A stretch of 64,000 nucleotides of DNA from contig CACNFB010000002.1 of the NCBI GenBank assembly GCA_902619665.1, positions 91,113-155,112 of the forward strand. The letters run 5' to 3'. The notes below the pieces were generated by a model that worked only from the letters and a program-made list of their open reading frames with translations, was not told where the DNA came from and ran no database searches. Both the position numbers and the translations under genes were made by a program. Shown piece after piece: positions 8,799-18,112 of this stretch. Position 1 is the stretch's first letter; each line of letters starts with the position of its first letter. This DNA is from an uncultured Pelagibacteraceae bacterium. GTDB taxonomy: Bacteria > Pseudomonadota > Alphaproteobacteria > Pelagibacterales > Pelagibacteraceae.

Positions 8799-10326
8799 TT
8801 ATTATCTTTTTAATAAGTATATTAATTTTATTTATTTTCATACCTTGTTTTAAAAACTCATTATTTAGCAATGAATTAAAGATGATATCTTTTTCTTTAA
8901 TATTAAAAATATTTAAGGCTTTTAAAGAAGTTTCAGGTATAATTGGATACATTAAAATAGAAATTTTTCTAATTAATTCTAAGCTGACATAGATAATAGT
9001 ATTTAATCTATTAGTATCGTTTTTTTTATTCCAGGGTTCTTGGTCATTAAAATATTTATTAGCTCCAAACAAAGTCTCCATTAAAAAATTCATATAAAAA
9101 TTTATATCTTGTTTATTTACCGCATTTTCAATTTTACTGTAATTTTCTTTAAATCTATTTAATATATTTAAATCTTCATTATTAAATTTTATATTTTTTG
9201 GGATTTCTAAATTTAAATTTTTTTCATTAAAAGATATTACTCTCTGACATAAGTTACCGTAATTGTTAGCAAGATCACTATTGATACAATTTTCTAATTT
9301 TTCTTTTGATATATTGCCATCGTTGCCAAAAGAAACTTCTTTTAATAAATAAAATCTTAAAGGATCAAGACCATATTTATCAATAATTTCTAAGGGGTCT
9401 AATATATTTCCTTTCGATTTAGACATTTTTTCCTCATTAGATAAAATCCAACCATGACCGTATATAGTTTTAGGTAACGGTAAATTTGCTGCTAACAAAA
9501 AAGCTGGCCAGTAAACAGCGTGAAACCTTAATATGTCTTTACCAATTATGTGGACAGATGCAGGCCAGAAATTCTTATATTTATCATTATCAATATTAGG
9601 ATAATCAAGTGCGCTCAAATAATTTGTTAGTGCATCTAACCATACGTAAATAATATGGTCTTTTTGAGAGGGAACATTTATCCCCCAAGATATAGATTTT
9701 CTACTTACAGATAAATCTTTAAGTCCTCCTTTAACAAAACTGATAACTTCATTTCTTCTACTTTCTGGTCTTATAAATTCAGGATTTTTATCATAATAAT
9801 CCAGTAATTTTTTTTCCCAATTTGATAATTTAAAGAAAAAAGACTCTTCTTCAACCCATTCGACTTTTGAACCTGATAATTTGTTTACTTTAACATTATC
9901 TTTGTCTTCAATTTCATTTTCAGAATAAAAGGCTTCATCAGATACAGAATACCAACCTGAATATTTAGATAAATATATCTCATTTTTTTTTTCTAAAATA
10001 TTCCATAAATTTTCAACTGCCATTTTATGACGTTTTTCAGTTGTTCTAATAAAATCATCATTTGAAAGATTTAAAATAGCAGACAAATCTTTAAAATTTG
10101 AGCTTATTTCATTACAAAAATCTAAGGGATCTTTTTTTGCTTCTAATGCTGCTCTTTGGATTTTTTGGCCATGCTCATCTGTACCAGTTAAAAAAAAAAC
10201 ATTATGTTCGCTGATTCTTTTAAATCTTGCAAAAAAATCAGCAACTATACTTGAGTATGCATGTCCCATATGAGGTTTTGCAGATGGATAATAAATTGGT
10301 GTAGTGATATAATAGTTATTTTTCAT
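8791..10326 (-). CDS. metG: Methionyl-tRNA synthetase
   Basis: This class I aminoacyl-tRNA synthetase charges tRNA-Met. The HIGH-equivalent PHMGHAYSS is near residue 18 and KMSKSKGNI is near residue 302. The connective region (DEAFYSENEIEDKDNVKVNK) has no CxxC zinc knuckle, which places it in the zinc-free MetRS type. The 511-aa protein also lacks the C-terminal tRNA-binding extension seen in E. coli. It overlaps holB by 11 nt and tatD by 8 nt. Confidence 0.97.
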   Translation of the reverse strand: MKNNYYITTPIYYPSAKPHMGHAYSSIVADFFARFKRISEHNVFFLTGTDEHGQKIQRAALEAKKDPLDFCNEISSNFKDLSAILNLSNDDFIRTTEKRHKMAVENLWNILEKKNEIYLSKYSGWYSVSDEAFYSENEIEDKDNVKVNKLSGSKVEWVEEESFFFKLSNWEKKLLDYYDKNPEFIRPESRRNEVISFVKGGLKDLSVSRKSISWGINVPSQKDHIIYVWLDALTNYLSALDYPNIDNDKYKNFWPASVHIIGKDILRFHAVYWPAFLLAANLPLPKTIYGHGWILSNEEKMSKSKGNILDPLEIIDKYGLDPLRFYLLKEVSFGNDGNISKEKLENCINSDLANNYGNLCQRVISFNEKNLNLEIPKNIKFNNEDLNILNRFKENYSKIENAVNKQDINFYMNFLMETLFGANKYFNDQEPWNKKNDTNRLNTIIYVSLELIRKISILMYPIIPETSLKALNIFNIKEKDIIFNSLLNNEFLKQGMKINKINILIKKIIND

Positions 10327-11248
10327 TATAAATTAAATTCTTAAATTCTAAAACATACGACTCAAAATCTAAATTAAATTTAGTAACATCATCAAATCTT
10401 TGTGTAAAATACTTCAATAAATAAAAATATTTATTATTATGTTCCTTTTTAATTTTTTTATAAAGAAATAATTGAACTAATAAAAAAAAATTTTTTAAGA
10501 CAAATTCATTTTTTTTATAATCTTTTTTTTTAAGTATATCGGATAAAAGATTATCTAGATTAATATCGTTTATCTGTAAATTATTTTTATTACAATATTC
10601 TAACAAACTTTTAAAAAAAAGAGGGCTGATATATTTATTTTTAAAATCAGAACTTAAATCATTAAATTGATTATTTAGTATTTCATTTATTCTTTTTTCA
10701 CGATCCTCATTATTCAGAAAAAATTTAAATTGTATACATCTGGATTTGATTGTAGTTAACAGTTTTTTTTTAATGTCATGAACCAATATAAAAAAAACAT
10801 TATCTAAATTTTCCTCTAACGATTTAAGTAAAGAATTTGAGGAAGACAAATTCAAATATTCACTTCCATCTATCAACACAATCTTTGGCTTATTGCTGAA
10901 TGATGTTATATTTAGAAAATTTTTCATATTTTTGATTTGTTCAATATCAATATTCTTTTTTTTATCTTTTAATGAAATTAGAAATAGATTTGGGTGAATA
11001 TTTTTGAGCAAAAGATTATAAGTTTTGTTATTAGAATTAATTTTGTTAGTAGTTATACAATATTCATTATCCTCATCTTTTGACAATATGAAATTAATTA
11101 AATGGTAAGCCACGTTTAATTTGCCAATACCTTTTTCTCCAGTAAATAATATTGTTTGTGGTAATTTTCTATTAATATATAAATTAGAAATAAAATTTAT
11201 TTCTTTTTTAAATGTAGATAGTTCTTTGCTAAAAATTTCTTCACCCAT
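10316..11248 (-). CDS. holB: DNA polymerase III delta' subunit
   Basis: HolB is a clamp-loader subunit. The 310-aa protein shows a P-loop-like GEKGIGKLNVAYHL near residue 36, the segment HPNLFLISLKDKKKNIDIEQIK, then VLIDGSEYLNLSSSNSLLKSLEENL and TIKSRCIQFKF (the SRC motif). The four-cysteine zinc module of E. coli delta' is not recognisable. Sequence conservation is low, so the call rests on motif order and on position between tmk and metG, the conserved proteobacterial arrangement. Confidence 0.93.
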   Translation of the reverse strand: MGEEIFSKELSTFKKEINFISNLYINRKLPQTILFTGEKGIGKLNVAYHLINFILSKDEDNEYCITTNKINSNNKTYNLLLKNIHPNLFLISLKDKKKNIDIEQIKNMKNFLNITSFSNKPKIVLIDGSEYLNLSSSNSLLKSLEENLDNVFFILVHDIKKKLLTTIKSRCIQFKFFLNNEDREKRINEILNNQFNDLSSDFKNKYISPLFFKSLLEYCNKNNLQINDINLDNLLSDILKKKDYKKNEFVLKNFFLLVQLFLYKKIKKEHNNKYFYLLKYFTQRFDDVTKFNLDFESYVLEFKNLIYNEK

Positions 11249-11855
11249 TAATTTTTAATATTTTATTTATTCTATTTTTAATTAATTCTATATTGTATTT
11301 CTTATTTTTAGACGAATCTATTAATAACTTATTCTTATTTTTTTTTAAAATATTCAAAAATCCATTTTGTACTTTATTATAAAAATTTTTGCTAAAACTG
11401 TCGTATTTATTCTTTTTTCCTGAAATATTCTTTTTTATTCTTTTAATTGGCACATAATGAAAAAAAGTAAAATTAGGTTTTAGATTACCTAGTATGAAAT
11501 TGTTTAATTCCTTTATAACTCTTTTATTTATCTTAAAACCATAATGCTGGTACGCTATGGTTGAGTCTATAAATCTATCAATAAGTATAACTTTTCTATT
11601 TAAATATGGCTTAATCAAATTTTCATAATTTTCATTTCTAGCAGCTAAATAAAGTAATAAATCTGTTTTTTTTTTAAAAGTTGATTTTTTATTTAATATA
11701 ATATTTCTTATAATTTCTGAATTTTTAGTGCCACCTGGTTCTCTTATTTTTATAAATTTTATTTTTTTTTTAGATAAGTACTTTGCTACTTCATTAAGAT
11801 GAAATGTTTTTCCAGACCCATCTATACCTTCGAAAACTATTATTTTCTTATACAT
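11241..11855 (-). CDS. tmk: Thymidylate kinase
   Basis: Tmk phosphorylates dTMP to dTDP. The P-loop FEGIDGSGKT is near residue 9, REPGGTKNSE carries the dTMP-binding Arg, and LIDRFIDSTIAYQHYG is the DR-Y/F motif. The start is taken at the ATG at 11853-11855 rather than at the GTG just upstream. It overlaps the carboxypeptidase 3' end by 8 nt and holB by 8 nt. The 204-aa length is normal. Confidence 0.95.
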   Translation of the reverse strand: MYKKIIVFEGIDGSGKTFHLNEVAKYLSKKKIKFIKIREPGGTKNSEIIRNIILNKKSTFKKKTDLLLYLAARNENYENLIKPYLNRKVILIDRFIDSTIAYQHYGFKINKRVIKELNNFILGNLKPNFTFFHYVPIKRIKKNISGKKNKYDSFSKNFYNKVQNGFLNILKKNKNKLLIDSSKNKKYNIELIKNRINKILKING

Positions 11856-13008
11856 CACCCCAGATAAGATAATTTATAGATTTTATAATTCTAGAAATAA
11901 CATTGAGTTTTTTTATATCTTCAAATGCATAAACTTTAAATTCATTGATAATTTCATCCTTATATAAAATTTTTAAAATTCCTAACTCTTGATCCTTTTC
12001 TATTGGTGCAAGTATGGGTCCATTGTATTCAATATATGCCTCTAGGTGTTTTTTTCTAGCTTTTGGAATTGTTTTATATATATCGTTTTTTACGTAAACT
12101 TGAACTTTATCTTTTTTACCTAACCATACATCTAAATTGGAAATTTCTTCATCAGTTTTAGCTATTTGAATTGTATCAAAGTTAGTTAAACCCCATGTTA
12201 AAAGTTTTTTTGATTGCCTAGATCTTGAATTTTTAGTTTCAAATCCACTACCTACTGCTATTAATCTTCTCTCTCCTTTTTTAATAGAACTAGCTAATGA
12301 ATATTTTTCTACAGCAAGATAGCCGGTTTTAATACCATCGGCACCATAATTTTTATATAATAAAGGATTTCTATTTCCTTGCGTAATCGGATCTCCCCCA
12401 GTTCGATCCCATGTAAAAGTTTTTTCTTTAAAATAAGAATAATAAACAGGATAGTTTTTAATTAAATAATTTGACATTAATAGAATATCTTCAACAGTAG
12501 AATAATTATCTGGATCATTTATTCCAGAGGAGTTTGTAAAATTAGTATTTATCATTCCAATTTCTGCAGCTTTAGAATTCATCATTATCGCAAATTCTTC
12601 CTCCGTACCAGCAACACCTTCCGCTAAAGCAACACAGGCATCATTACCAGATGCAATTATTATTCCTTTTAATAAATCTTCTATTGATACTTCATCTCCA
12701 ACCATAATAAACATTGATGAATATCCTGACTGTGAAAGTCTCCATGCATTTTCTGAAACCATTACTTTGTCATCAAGATTTAGGTCCCCACTTTTTAACA
12801 AATCAAATACAACTATTGACGTCATTATTTTTGTCATTGATGCAGGATAAATGGATCTTTGAATATCTTTTTCATAAAGAATTTCACCTGACAAATAATC
12901 TTGTAAAATTGCAGTTCTAGCGTTTATATCAAAAGCAGAAATAGAGGCAGTCGTTAAACAAAAGTAAGAAAAAAAATAATAAAGTAAAAATTTTTTAAAT
13001 TTATCCAT
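11848..13008 (-). CDS. D-alanyl-D-alanine carboxypeptidase (PBP5/6 type, S11)
   Basis: This serine peptidase trims the terminal D-Ala from peptidoglycan pentapeptide. With the ATG at 13006-13008 the protein is 386 aa and begins with a signal peptide (roughly to SAF near residue 26). The three penicillin-binding motifs are present: SMTKIMTS (SxxK), SGND (SxN) and KTGY (KTG). A C-terminal beta domain and an aromatic/basic tail (IIKSINYLIWG) suggest membrane association. This ATG overlaps the rlpA stop by 8 nt. An earlier in-frame start at 13032 would overlap by 32 nt and is less likely. Confidence 0.92.
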   Translation of the reverse strand: MDKFKKFLLYYFFSYFCLTTASISAFDINARTAILQDYLSGEILYEKDIQRSIYPASMTKIMTSIVVFDLLKSGDLNLDDKVMVSENAWRLSQSGYSSMFIMVGDEVSIEDLLKGIIIASGNDACVALAEGVAGTEEEFAIMMNSKAAEIGMINTNFTNSSGINDPDNYSTVEDILLMSNYLIKNYPVYYSYFKEKTFTWDRTGGDPITQGNRNPLLYKNYGADGIKTGYLAVEKYSLASSIKKGERRLIAVGSGFETKNSRSRQSKKLLTWGLTNFDTIQIAKTDEEISNLDVWLGKKDKVQVYVKNDIYKTIPKARKKHLEAYIEYNGPILAPIEKDQELGILKILYKDEIINEFKVYAFEDIKKLNVISRIIKSINYLIWGDV

Positions 13009-13753
13009 TTTTAATAATTTCAATATTTTCAAAGCCTAAAGTTCTTATACTATAAAATACCTTTTGTAGAGAATTAATATTATTATAAGGACCTAATATA
13101 ATTCTATGTGTATTCTTGGAGATAGACAAAATATTCACTATTTGTATGTCTGTTTCAGTTATTATTCTTTTTTTTAGATCTTTGGCATTTTCAAAAAAGT
13201 AAAATTCAGCTACTTTAATTACATATGAAAACTTGCTAACTTTTGTATCTTTTACTTTTTCATTCTTAGATGAGTTTAAATCATTAATACTTATTGTATC
13301 GACTGGGGCTTTATTGGCTACATTTTTTTCTTCTTCAAAAGTTTTGGATTTCTTTGCTAAAAAAATTGAATTGTTTTTAATTTCTTTTATCTCAATATAA
13401 GGTTGGTCATAATTTATGTTTAACTCATCTGAAATGCGTTTAGACACAATTGAATTATAAAAGTCTAAATTTTTTATTTTTCTTGAAACATTTCCAACTA
13501 GAGATTTATTGTTTAAAAGGTTGGTAATTTTAACTTTTGTACCTTTAGATAAATAGCTATGATGAATATCTAAACTTCTTATATCAATCTTTTTTTTTGT
13601 TATTTTATCTTTTATGAGTTCATCTGAGTAGATTAGTGTAAATCCTTTGTTAACATAAATATTATTATCATAATTAACTTTTTTGTTAACAGTTTCTAAT
13701 TTACATCCTGATAATATAAAAAATATTAAAATTATAAATATTTTATAATTCAT
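13001..13753 (-). CDS. rlpA: RlpA-like lipoprotein with SPOR domain (divergent)
   Basis: The N-terminus carries a lipobox (IILIFFILSGCK) that directs the protein to a membrane-anchored periplasmic location. The middle region (HHSYLSKGTKVKITNLLNN, then SIVSKRISDEL and PYIEIKEI) matches the RlpA double-psi beta-barrel but is degenerate. The usual catalytic WYG and DRGP signatures are absent, so lytic activity is doubtful. Residues from about 175 to the end resemble a SPOR domain, which binds denuded septal glycan. The start is the ATG at 13751-13753; the TTG two codons upstream is an alternative. Neighbours are the MltB homologue and the DD-carboxypeptidase, all acting on cell wall. Confidence 0.8.
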   Translation of the reverse strand: MNYKIFIILIFFILSGCKLETVNKKVNYDNNIYVNKGFTLIYSDELIKDKITKKKIDIRSLDIHHSYLSKGTKVKITNLLNNKSLVGNVSRKIKNLDFYNSIVSKRISDELNINYDQPYIEIKEIKNNSIFLAKKSKTFEEEKNVANKAPVDTISINDLNSSKNEKVKDTKVSKFSYVIKVAEFYFFENAKDLKKRIITETDIQIVNILSISKNTHRIILGPYNNINSLQKVFYSIRTLGFENIEIIKNG

Positions 13754-14744
13754 TTTCAAATTTGTTTTTTAGTGTGCAAACCGCAATGGCAAATCTTAAT
13801 GATCTATTCCATTTCAAAACTCTATCATAATTTGGAAATACTAAATAAGCAGGTTTTAACTTATTATTATCTTTAACTATATCACTATCAGGTGTTATTA
13901 TAGCTACTTTTACGTTTTCAGCTATATTCAAATTTTCGAATTCTTTAATATATTTTTTATAATACTTGAATTTTTTTTTATGTTTTATTTTTTTTGCTGA
14001 AGTATTTAATAATTTCTTAGGGATATTTTCATTTAAATCAATCTTAAAAAAACATGGCTCATTTTTTTTCCAACCAATTTTATTTAAATAATTTGCAGCA
14101 GAGGCAAAAGAATCATCTGCTTCTTTTAATTCAATAATCGAATTATTATTATAGTCTATAGCATAATTAGAGATTGTAGTTGGCATAAACTGAAAATTAC
14201 CAAAGGCACCAGCCCATGAGCCAAATAAAATGTCTTTATCAACTTTATTTTGGTCAATCAACCTCAGTATTGTAATTAATTCGTTTGAAAAAAATTCACT
14301 TCTTCGTTTATCGTAACTTAAAGTTGCTAATGATGAAATTATATCCATTTTGCCTAAATACGTACCATAGTTTGTCTCAATACCCATTAAAGCCAGCAAA
14401 AGTTCTTTTTCAACTTTGAATTCTTTATCAACAATATTAATTAAATTTTTATTTTTTTTATAAATTTTTTTACCTTTTTTGACTTTATCTTTAGATGTTC
14501 TTTTTGAAACATAAGTTTTTGTATCTTCATAAAATTCAGGTTGATATCTGTCATACTCAATTACTTTAGGAAGAAAAATTGCATTATTCATGACTACATC
14601 AACAGTTTCCTCTGAAATACCTTCATTAATAGCTTTTTTTTTAAATTCTATAATCCAAGAGCTAAATTTTTCATCAGAATTAACCTTGGTAAAAGTTATT
14701 AACATTAAAAGTAATGACGAGATTATAATACTAATTTTTCTCAT
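13743..14744 (-). CDS. Lytic murein transglycosylase, MltB family
   Basis: The 333-aa exported protein has a signal peptide (about residues 1-23). Its lysozyme-like domain shows MGIETNYGTYLGK with the catalytic Glu near residue 122, LATLSYDKRRSEFF, GSWAGAFGNFQFMPTT and the DYNNNS turn. These are the classical MltB/SltB motifs for cleaving MurNAc-GlcNAc bonds with 1,6-anhydro product formation. It has no lipobox, so it is likely soluble in the periplasm. Its 5' end overlaps the RarD-like gene by 14 nt and its 3' end overlaps rlpA by 11 nt. Confidence 0.93.
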   Translation of the reverse strand: MRKISIIISSLLLMLITFTKVNSDEKFSSWIIEFKKKAINEGISEETVDVVMNNAIFLPKVIEYDRYQPEFYEDTKTYVSKRTSKDKVKKGKKIYKKNKNLINIVDKEFKVEKELLLALMGIETNYGTYLGKMDIISSLATLSYDKRRSEFFSNELITILRLIDQNKVDKDILFGSWAGAFGNFQFMPTTISNYAIDYNNNSIIELKEADDSFASAANYLNKIGWKKNEPCFFKIDLNENIPKKLLNTSAKKIKHKKKFKYYKKYIKEFENLNIAENVKVAIITPDSDIVKDNNKLKPAYLVFPNYDRVLKWNRSLRFAIAVCTLKNKFENEL

Positions 14745-15603
14745 ATAAATTATTTAAATAAATCAATACGGCAATCCATATTATTATAAAACTAATAAAC
14801 TTTTCAAAAGAAAATATCTCTCCATAATAAAAGTATCCTAACAAAAATTGAAAGGTTGGTGTTATATAAAATATCATACCTGTGGGTCCAAGACCAGATA
14901 ACTCAACACCTTTCACATACAAAAATAGTGGTATAACAGTTATAGGTCCAGCTAAAACTAATAAAAACATCATTGAAATATTGTCTGTAGAAAAATAATT
15001 AACCTCAATTTTAAATAAATAAATTAGGGCTATAAGTGCAAAAGGAAAAATAAAAAAACTTTCTACCAATAAACCAATATCAGTATCAACTTTTATTAAT
15101 TTTCTACAAACATTATATAATGACCAAGATATAGCAACTGTTAAACCTATCCAGGGTATAGTCTTAAATTCATATAGCATATAAAATATTGAGCATAAAA
15201 CTAATATGATTGATAAAATTATTTTAAAATTTAGTTTTTCCTTAAAAAATAAATGACCAAAAAAAACACTCATAATAGGCATTATGAAATAGCCAAAACT
15301 AGCATTTATAATTTGATTAGTTGAAACTGCATATATCCAAACAGACCAATTTGTAAGAATTAAGATTGAGGATAAAAATAATACAAATATTTTTTTTGAT
15401 GATTTTAGAATAAGAAGAAGCTTTTGCCATTTAAATAAAAAAAAGGTTGTAATTAATAAAAATATTGTTGTCCATAAACATCTATGTATAACTAATTCGA
15501 GCGGACCTACAAAAGATAAAGATCTAAAATAAATTACTCCGATTACACCCCACCAAAAAGATCCTAAACTACTGAGAATAATACCTTGATTAAATTTTTT
15601 CAT
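14731..15603 (-). CDS. rarD: RarD/EamA family transporter
   Basis: This membrane protein of about 290 aa has ten hydrophobic helices arranged as two EamA repeats. It carries the RarD-type features GSFWWGVIGVIYFRSL, ELVIHRCLWTTIF, SASFGYFIMPIMSV-like (NASFGYFIMPIMSVFFGHLFFKE in the sequence) and FYITPTFQFLLGYFYYGE. RarD proteins are putative metabolite exporters of undefined substrate. The ATG at 15601-15603 is chosen over a TTG eight codons upstream. The 80 bp upstream hold a 14-bp palindrome and the tRNA-Ser promoter region. Confidence 0.9.
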   Translation of the reverse strand: MKKFNQGIILSSLGSFWWGVIGVIYFRSLSFVGPLELVIHRCLWTTIFLLITTFFLFKWQKLLLILKSSKKIFVLFLSSILILTNWSVWIYAVSTNQIINASFGYFIMPIMSVFFGHLFFKEKLNFKIILSIILVLCSIFYMLYEFKTIPWIGLTVAISWSLYNVCRKLIKVDTDIGLLVESFFIFPFALIALIYLFKIEVNYFSTDNISMMFLLVLAGPITVIPLFLYVKGVELSGLGPTGMIFYITPTFQFLLGYFYYGEIFSFEKFISFIIIWIAVLIYLNNLYEKN

Positions 15604-15638
15604 ATAATTATGACTTATTAGGGACAATTACACTTAAA

Positions 15639-15652
15639 ATATCTTAAGATAT
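15639..15652. repeat. 14-bp perfect palindrome ATATCTTAAGATAT
   Basis: This is a perfect inverted repeat in the gap between rarD and tRNA-Ser, 35 bp upstream of the rarD ATG. It could be a dimer-binding operator, or a chance event in AT-rich DNA. There is no further support. Confidence 0.35.
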
Positions 15653-15670
15653 AGTAAAAAACTTATTATG

Positions 15671-15698
15671 TTGTAGAAATGTTTTTTTTAAATATAAA
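15671..15698 (+). promoter_or_regulatory. Possible promoter for tRNA-Ser
   Basis: TTGTAG (15671-15676) and TATAAA (15693-15698) are separated by 16 bp and lie 10 bp before the tRNA 5' end. The -10 is good, the -35 weak. Confidence 0.4.
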
Positions 15699-15708
15699 TG
15701 TCTGGAGT

Positions 15709-15798
15709 GGAGAGATGGCTGAGCGGTTGAAAGCACCGGTCTTGAAAACCGGCAAAGGGGCAACTCTTTCCTGGGTTCGAATCCCAGTCTCTCCGCCA
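15709..15798 (+). tRNA. tRNA-Ser (UGA)
   Basis: This is a class II tRNA with a long variable arm. The acceptor GGAGAGA pairs with TCTCTCC, the anticodon stem CCGGT/ACCGG surrounds CTTGAAA (anticodon TGA), the T-arm carries GGTTCGAATCC, and the CCA is encoded (15796-15798). The last base of CCA directly abuts the stop codon of the convergent sdhE gene, with no spacer. Confidence 0.97.
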
Positions 15799-16056
15799 CT
15801 AAAACTTTTTAAACCTATCAATTATATCTAGCAAATTTTTGTCTTTAATATTATCTAATGATTCTTTTTTTTTAAAAGAAATTAATGTTTCATCATCCAT
15901 ATTAACAAACGTGTCTAATATTTTTAGTGTGTCCTCATTCAACTCGTCTATAAAAGATTTAACAAAAGCGGTCATTAATATGTCCATTTCTTTTGTACCT
16001 CTATAAGAAGCTCTATAAATAATTTTATTTTTAAGATCTTCTTTATTTTGTGACAT
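15799..16056 (-). CDS. sdhE: FAD assembly factor SdhE (succinate dehydrogenase assembly factor 2)
   Basis: SdhE promotes covalent attachment of FAD to the succinate dehydrogenase flavoprotein. The 85-aa protein has the family signature YRGTKEMDILMTAF (the RGxxE motif near residue 18), then F-LDTFVNMDDETLISF, matching the DUF339 fold. It lies head-to-head with recG with only 16 bp between the two start codons. The sdhE-recG pairing is common in alphaproteobacteria. The stop codon abuts tRNA-Ser. Confidence 0.92.
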   Translation of the reverse strand: MSQNKEDLKNKIIYRASYRGTKEMDILMTAFVKSFIDELNEDTLKILDTFVNMDDETLISFKKKESLDNIKDKNLLDIIDRFKKF

Positions 16057-16072
16057 GGATATATAAGTAAAT

Positions 16073-18112
16073 ATGTCTAATTATGAATACTTGTTATCAG
16101 ATATCAATAAAATTAATGGTATTGGTACCAAAACAGCCAAATTATTTAGAAAAAAAAATATTAATACAATTTTTGACTTATTATGGAATTTGCCAAGAGA
16201 TATAATAGATAGAAGTGATTTAAGAAAAATAAATCAACTTCAAATTGGTAAAATACAAACTATATCAGTAAATGTAAGGAAATATAATTTTCCCAGAGTT
16301 AGGAATTTACCTAACAGGGTATTATGTGAAGACGAAACAGGAAAATTAGATTGTATTTTTTTTAATAGTTACGAAGGATACATCAGGAAAATACTACCTT
16401 TAAACTCAAGGGTAATTATAAGCGGTAAAATTAATTTTTATAAAAACAGATATCAAATTACAAATCCAACATACTTAGGTAATAACATAAATAGTATCAA
16501 AAAGGTTGATACAAAATATAGCTTAACAGAGGGATTAAATGAAAAAAAATATAACAAAATTATTAGTCAGGTTTTAAATAAAATTCCAGATTTAAATGAA
16601 TGGTTAAATAAAAATATTAGTAATAAATTTGAAAATATAAAATGGAAAGATGCAGTTATTCAACTACATGATCCAAAGAATTTAAATAAGAAGGGTTCTT
16701 TTTACAAAAGATTGGTTTTTGATGAAATTTTATCAAGTTTTTTAATTAATTCTAAAATAAGAAAATCGGTAAAAAAACTAAAGAAAACTAAAAAAAAATT
16801 TAGCTCTAATAACATTAAACGTATAACAAATAAAATAGATTTTGAACTGACAAAAGATCAATTAAAGGCAATAAATGAAATTAACGATGATTTAAGATCT
16901 GAACAAAAAATGTTCAGACTTTTACAGGGTGATGTAGGAAGTGGAAAAACAATAGTCGCTCTAATATCAATTTTAAATGTTATAAATAGCAAATTTCAGG
17001 TTGCTTTTATGGCACCAACCGAAATATTGGCGCAACAACATTATAACTTAGCTAAAAGCTTACTGCCTGATAATGTAAAAATTGATATATTAACAAGTAA
17101 AACAGATAATAAAATTAGAAAAAAAATTATTAATGATCTTGAAAATCATCAAATTGATTTATTAATAGGAACGCACTCTTTATTCCAAAATAAAATTAAT
17201 TACAGAAAATTGGGATTAATCATTATTGATGAACAACATAAATTTGGAGTAAAACAAAGAAAGAAGCTATCTGATAAGGGTGGTAAAAATTGCGATATAT
17301 TAGTTATGTCAGCAACACCAATTCCTAGAACTATGATTATGACAATTTTTGGCGATATGGATGTTTCTATTATAAAAAGCAAACCTAAAAATCGGAAAGA
17401 AATAACCACATTAAGTAAATTAGATAAAAAAATAAACGAAATATTAGCATTTTTAAAAAAACAAATAAAAAATGGAAATCAAATTTTTTGGGTGTGTCCA
17501 TTGATCGAGGAGTCAAAAAAAGTAGATCATCAATCATCTGTTAGTAGATACGAATATTTAAAAAAAAACTTTTCAAATAAAGTTGGTATACTTCATGGAA
17601 ATTTAGATAAATATAAAAAAGAAAAAATTTTAAATGACTTTCTAAATAAAAAAATTGATATATTGGTTTCTACAACTGTAATTGAAGTAGGTATAGATTT
17701 TCCAAACGCTAATGTAATAGTAATAGAAAATGCAAATAAATTTGGATTGTCGCAACTACATCAATTAAGAGGTAGAGTTGGTCGTGGTGATAAAGAGGCA
17801 TATTGTATATTAATGTTTAAATCTAACTTGAGTGAGAATGCAAAAAAAAGGATTAAAATATTAAAAAGCAGTAATGATGGTTTTAAGATATCAGAAGAAG
17901 ATATGAAGCTAAGGGGGTATGGAGATTTGTTAGGTTTCAAACAAAGTGGAATACAAAGTTTTAGAATTGCTGATCCAATACTAAATGAAGATCTTTTTTT
18001 TCTTGCTGAACAAGAAGTTAAAAGAATTGAAATTACAAATGAAAATATTGATAACTATATGCCCTTACTAAAAATGTATGATAGGGCTGATATTCTCAAC
18101 GACCTAGTTTAA
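16073..18112 (+). CDS. recG: ATP-dependent DNA helicase RecG
   Basis: RecG reverses stalled replication forks and migrates Holliday junctions. The 679-aa protein has an N-terminal OB-fold wedge domain (about 50-150), Walker A GDVGSGKT near residue 288, PTEILAQQH, a DEQH helicase box, SATPIPRT, and C-terminal motifs TTVIEVGID and HQLRGRVGRG. The TRG-type region EDMKLRGYGDLLG follows. The length is normal. It is convergent with the DUF502 gene, and both stop codons are read from one shared TTAA. Confidence 0.97.
   Translation: MSNYEYLLSDINKINGIGTKTAKLFRKKNINTIFDLLWNLPRDIIDRSDLRKINQLQIGKIQTISVNVRKYNFPRVRNLPNRVLCEDETGKLDCIFFNSYEGYIRKILPLNSRVIISGKINFYKNRYQITNPTYLGNNINSIKKVDTKYSLTEGLNEKKYNKIISQVLNKIPDLNEWLNKNISNKFENIKWKDAVIQLHDPKNLNKKGSFYKRLVFDEILSSFLINSKIRKSVKKLKKTKKKFSSNNIKRITNKIDFELTKDQLKAINEINDDLRSEQKMFRLLQGDVGSGKTIVALISILNVINSKFQVAFMAPTEILAQQHYNLAKSLLPDNVKIDILTSKTDNKIRKKIINDLENHQIDLLIGTHSLFQNKINYRKLGLIIIDEQHKFGVKQRKKLSDKGGKNCDILVMSATPIPRTMIMTIFGDMDVSIIKSKPKNRKEITTLSKLDKKINEILAFLKKQIKNGNQIFWVCPLIEESKKVDHQSSVSRYEYLKKNFSNKVGILHGNLDKYKKEKILNDFLNKKIDILVSTTVIEVGIDFPNANVIVIENANKFGLSQLHQLRGRVGRGDKEAYCILMFKSNLSENAKKRIKILKSSNDGFKISEEDMKLRGYGDLLGFKQSGIQSFRIADPILNEDLFFLAEQEVKRIEITNENIDNYMPLLKMYDRADILNDLV

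Noticed and set aside
10316-11248. HolB as a pseudogene because the zinc cysteines are missing
   Set aside because: The frame is intact, motif order is kept, and many alphaproteobacterial delta' subunits appear to lack the zinc module.
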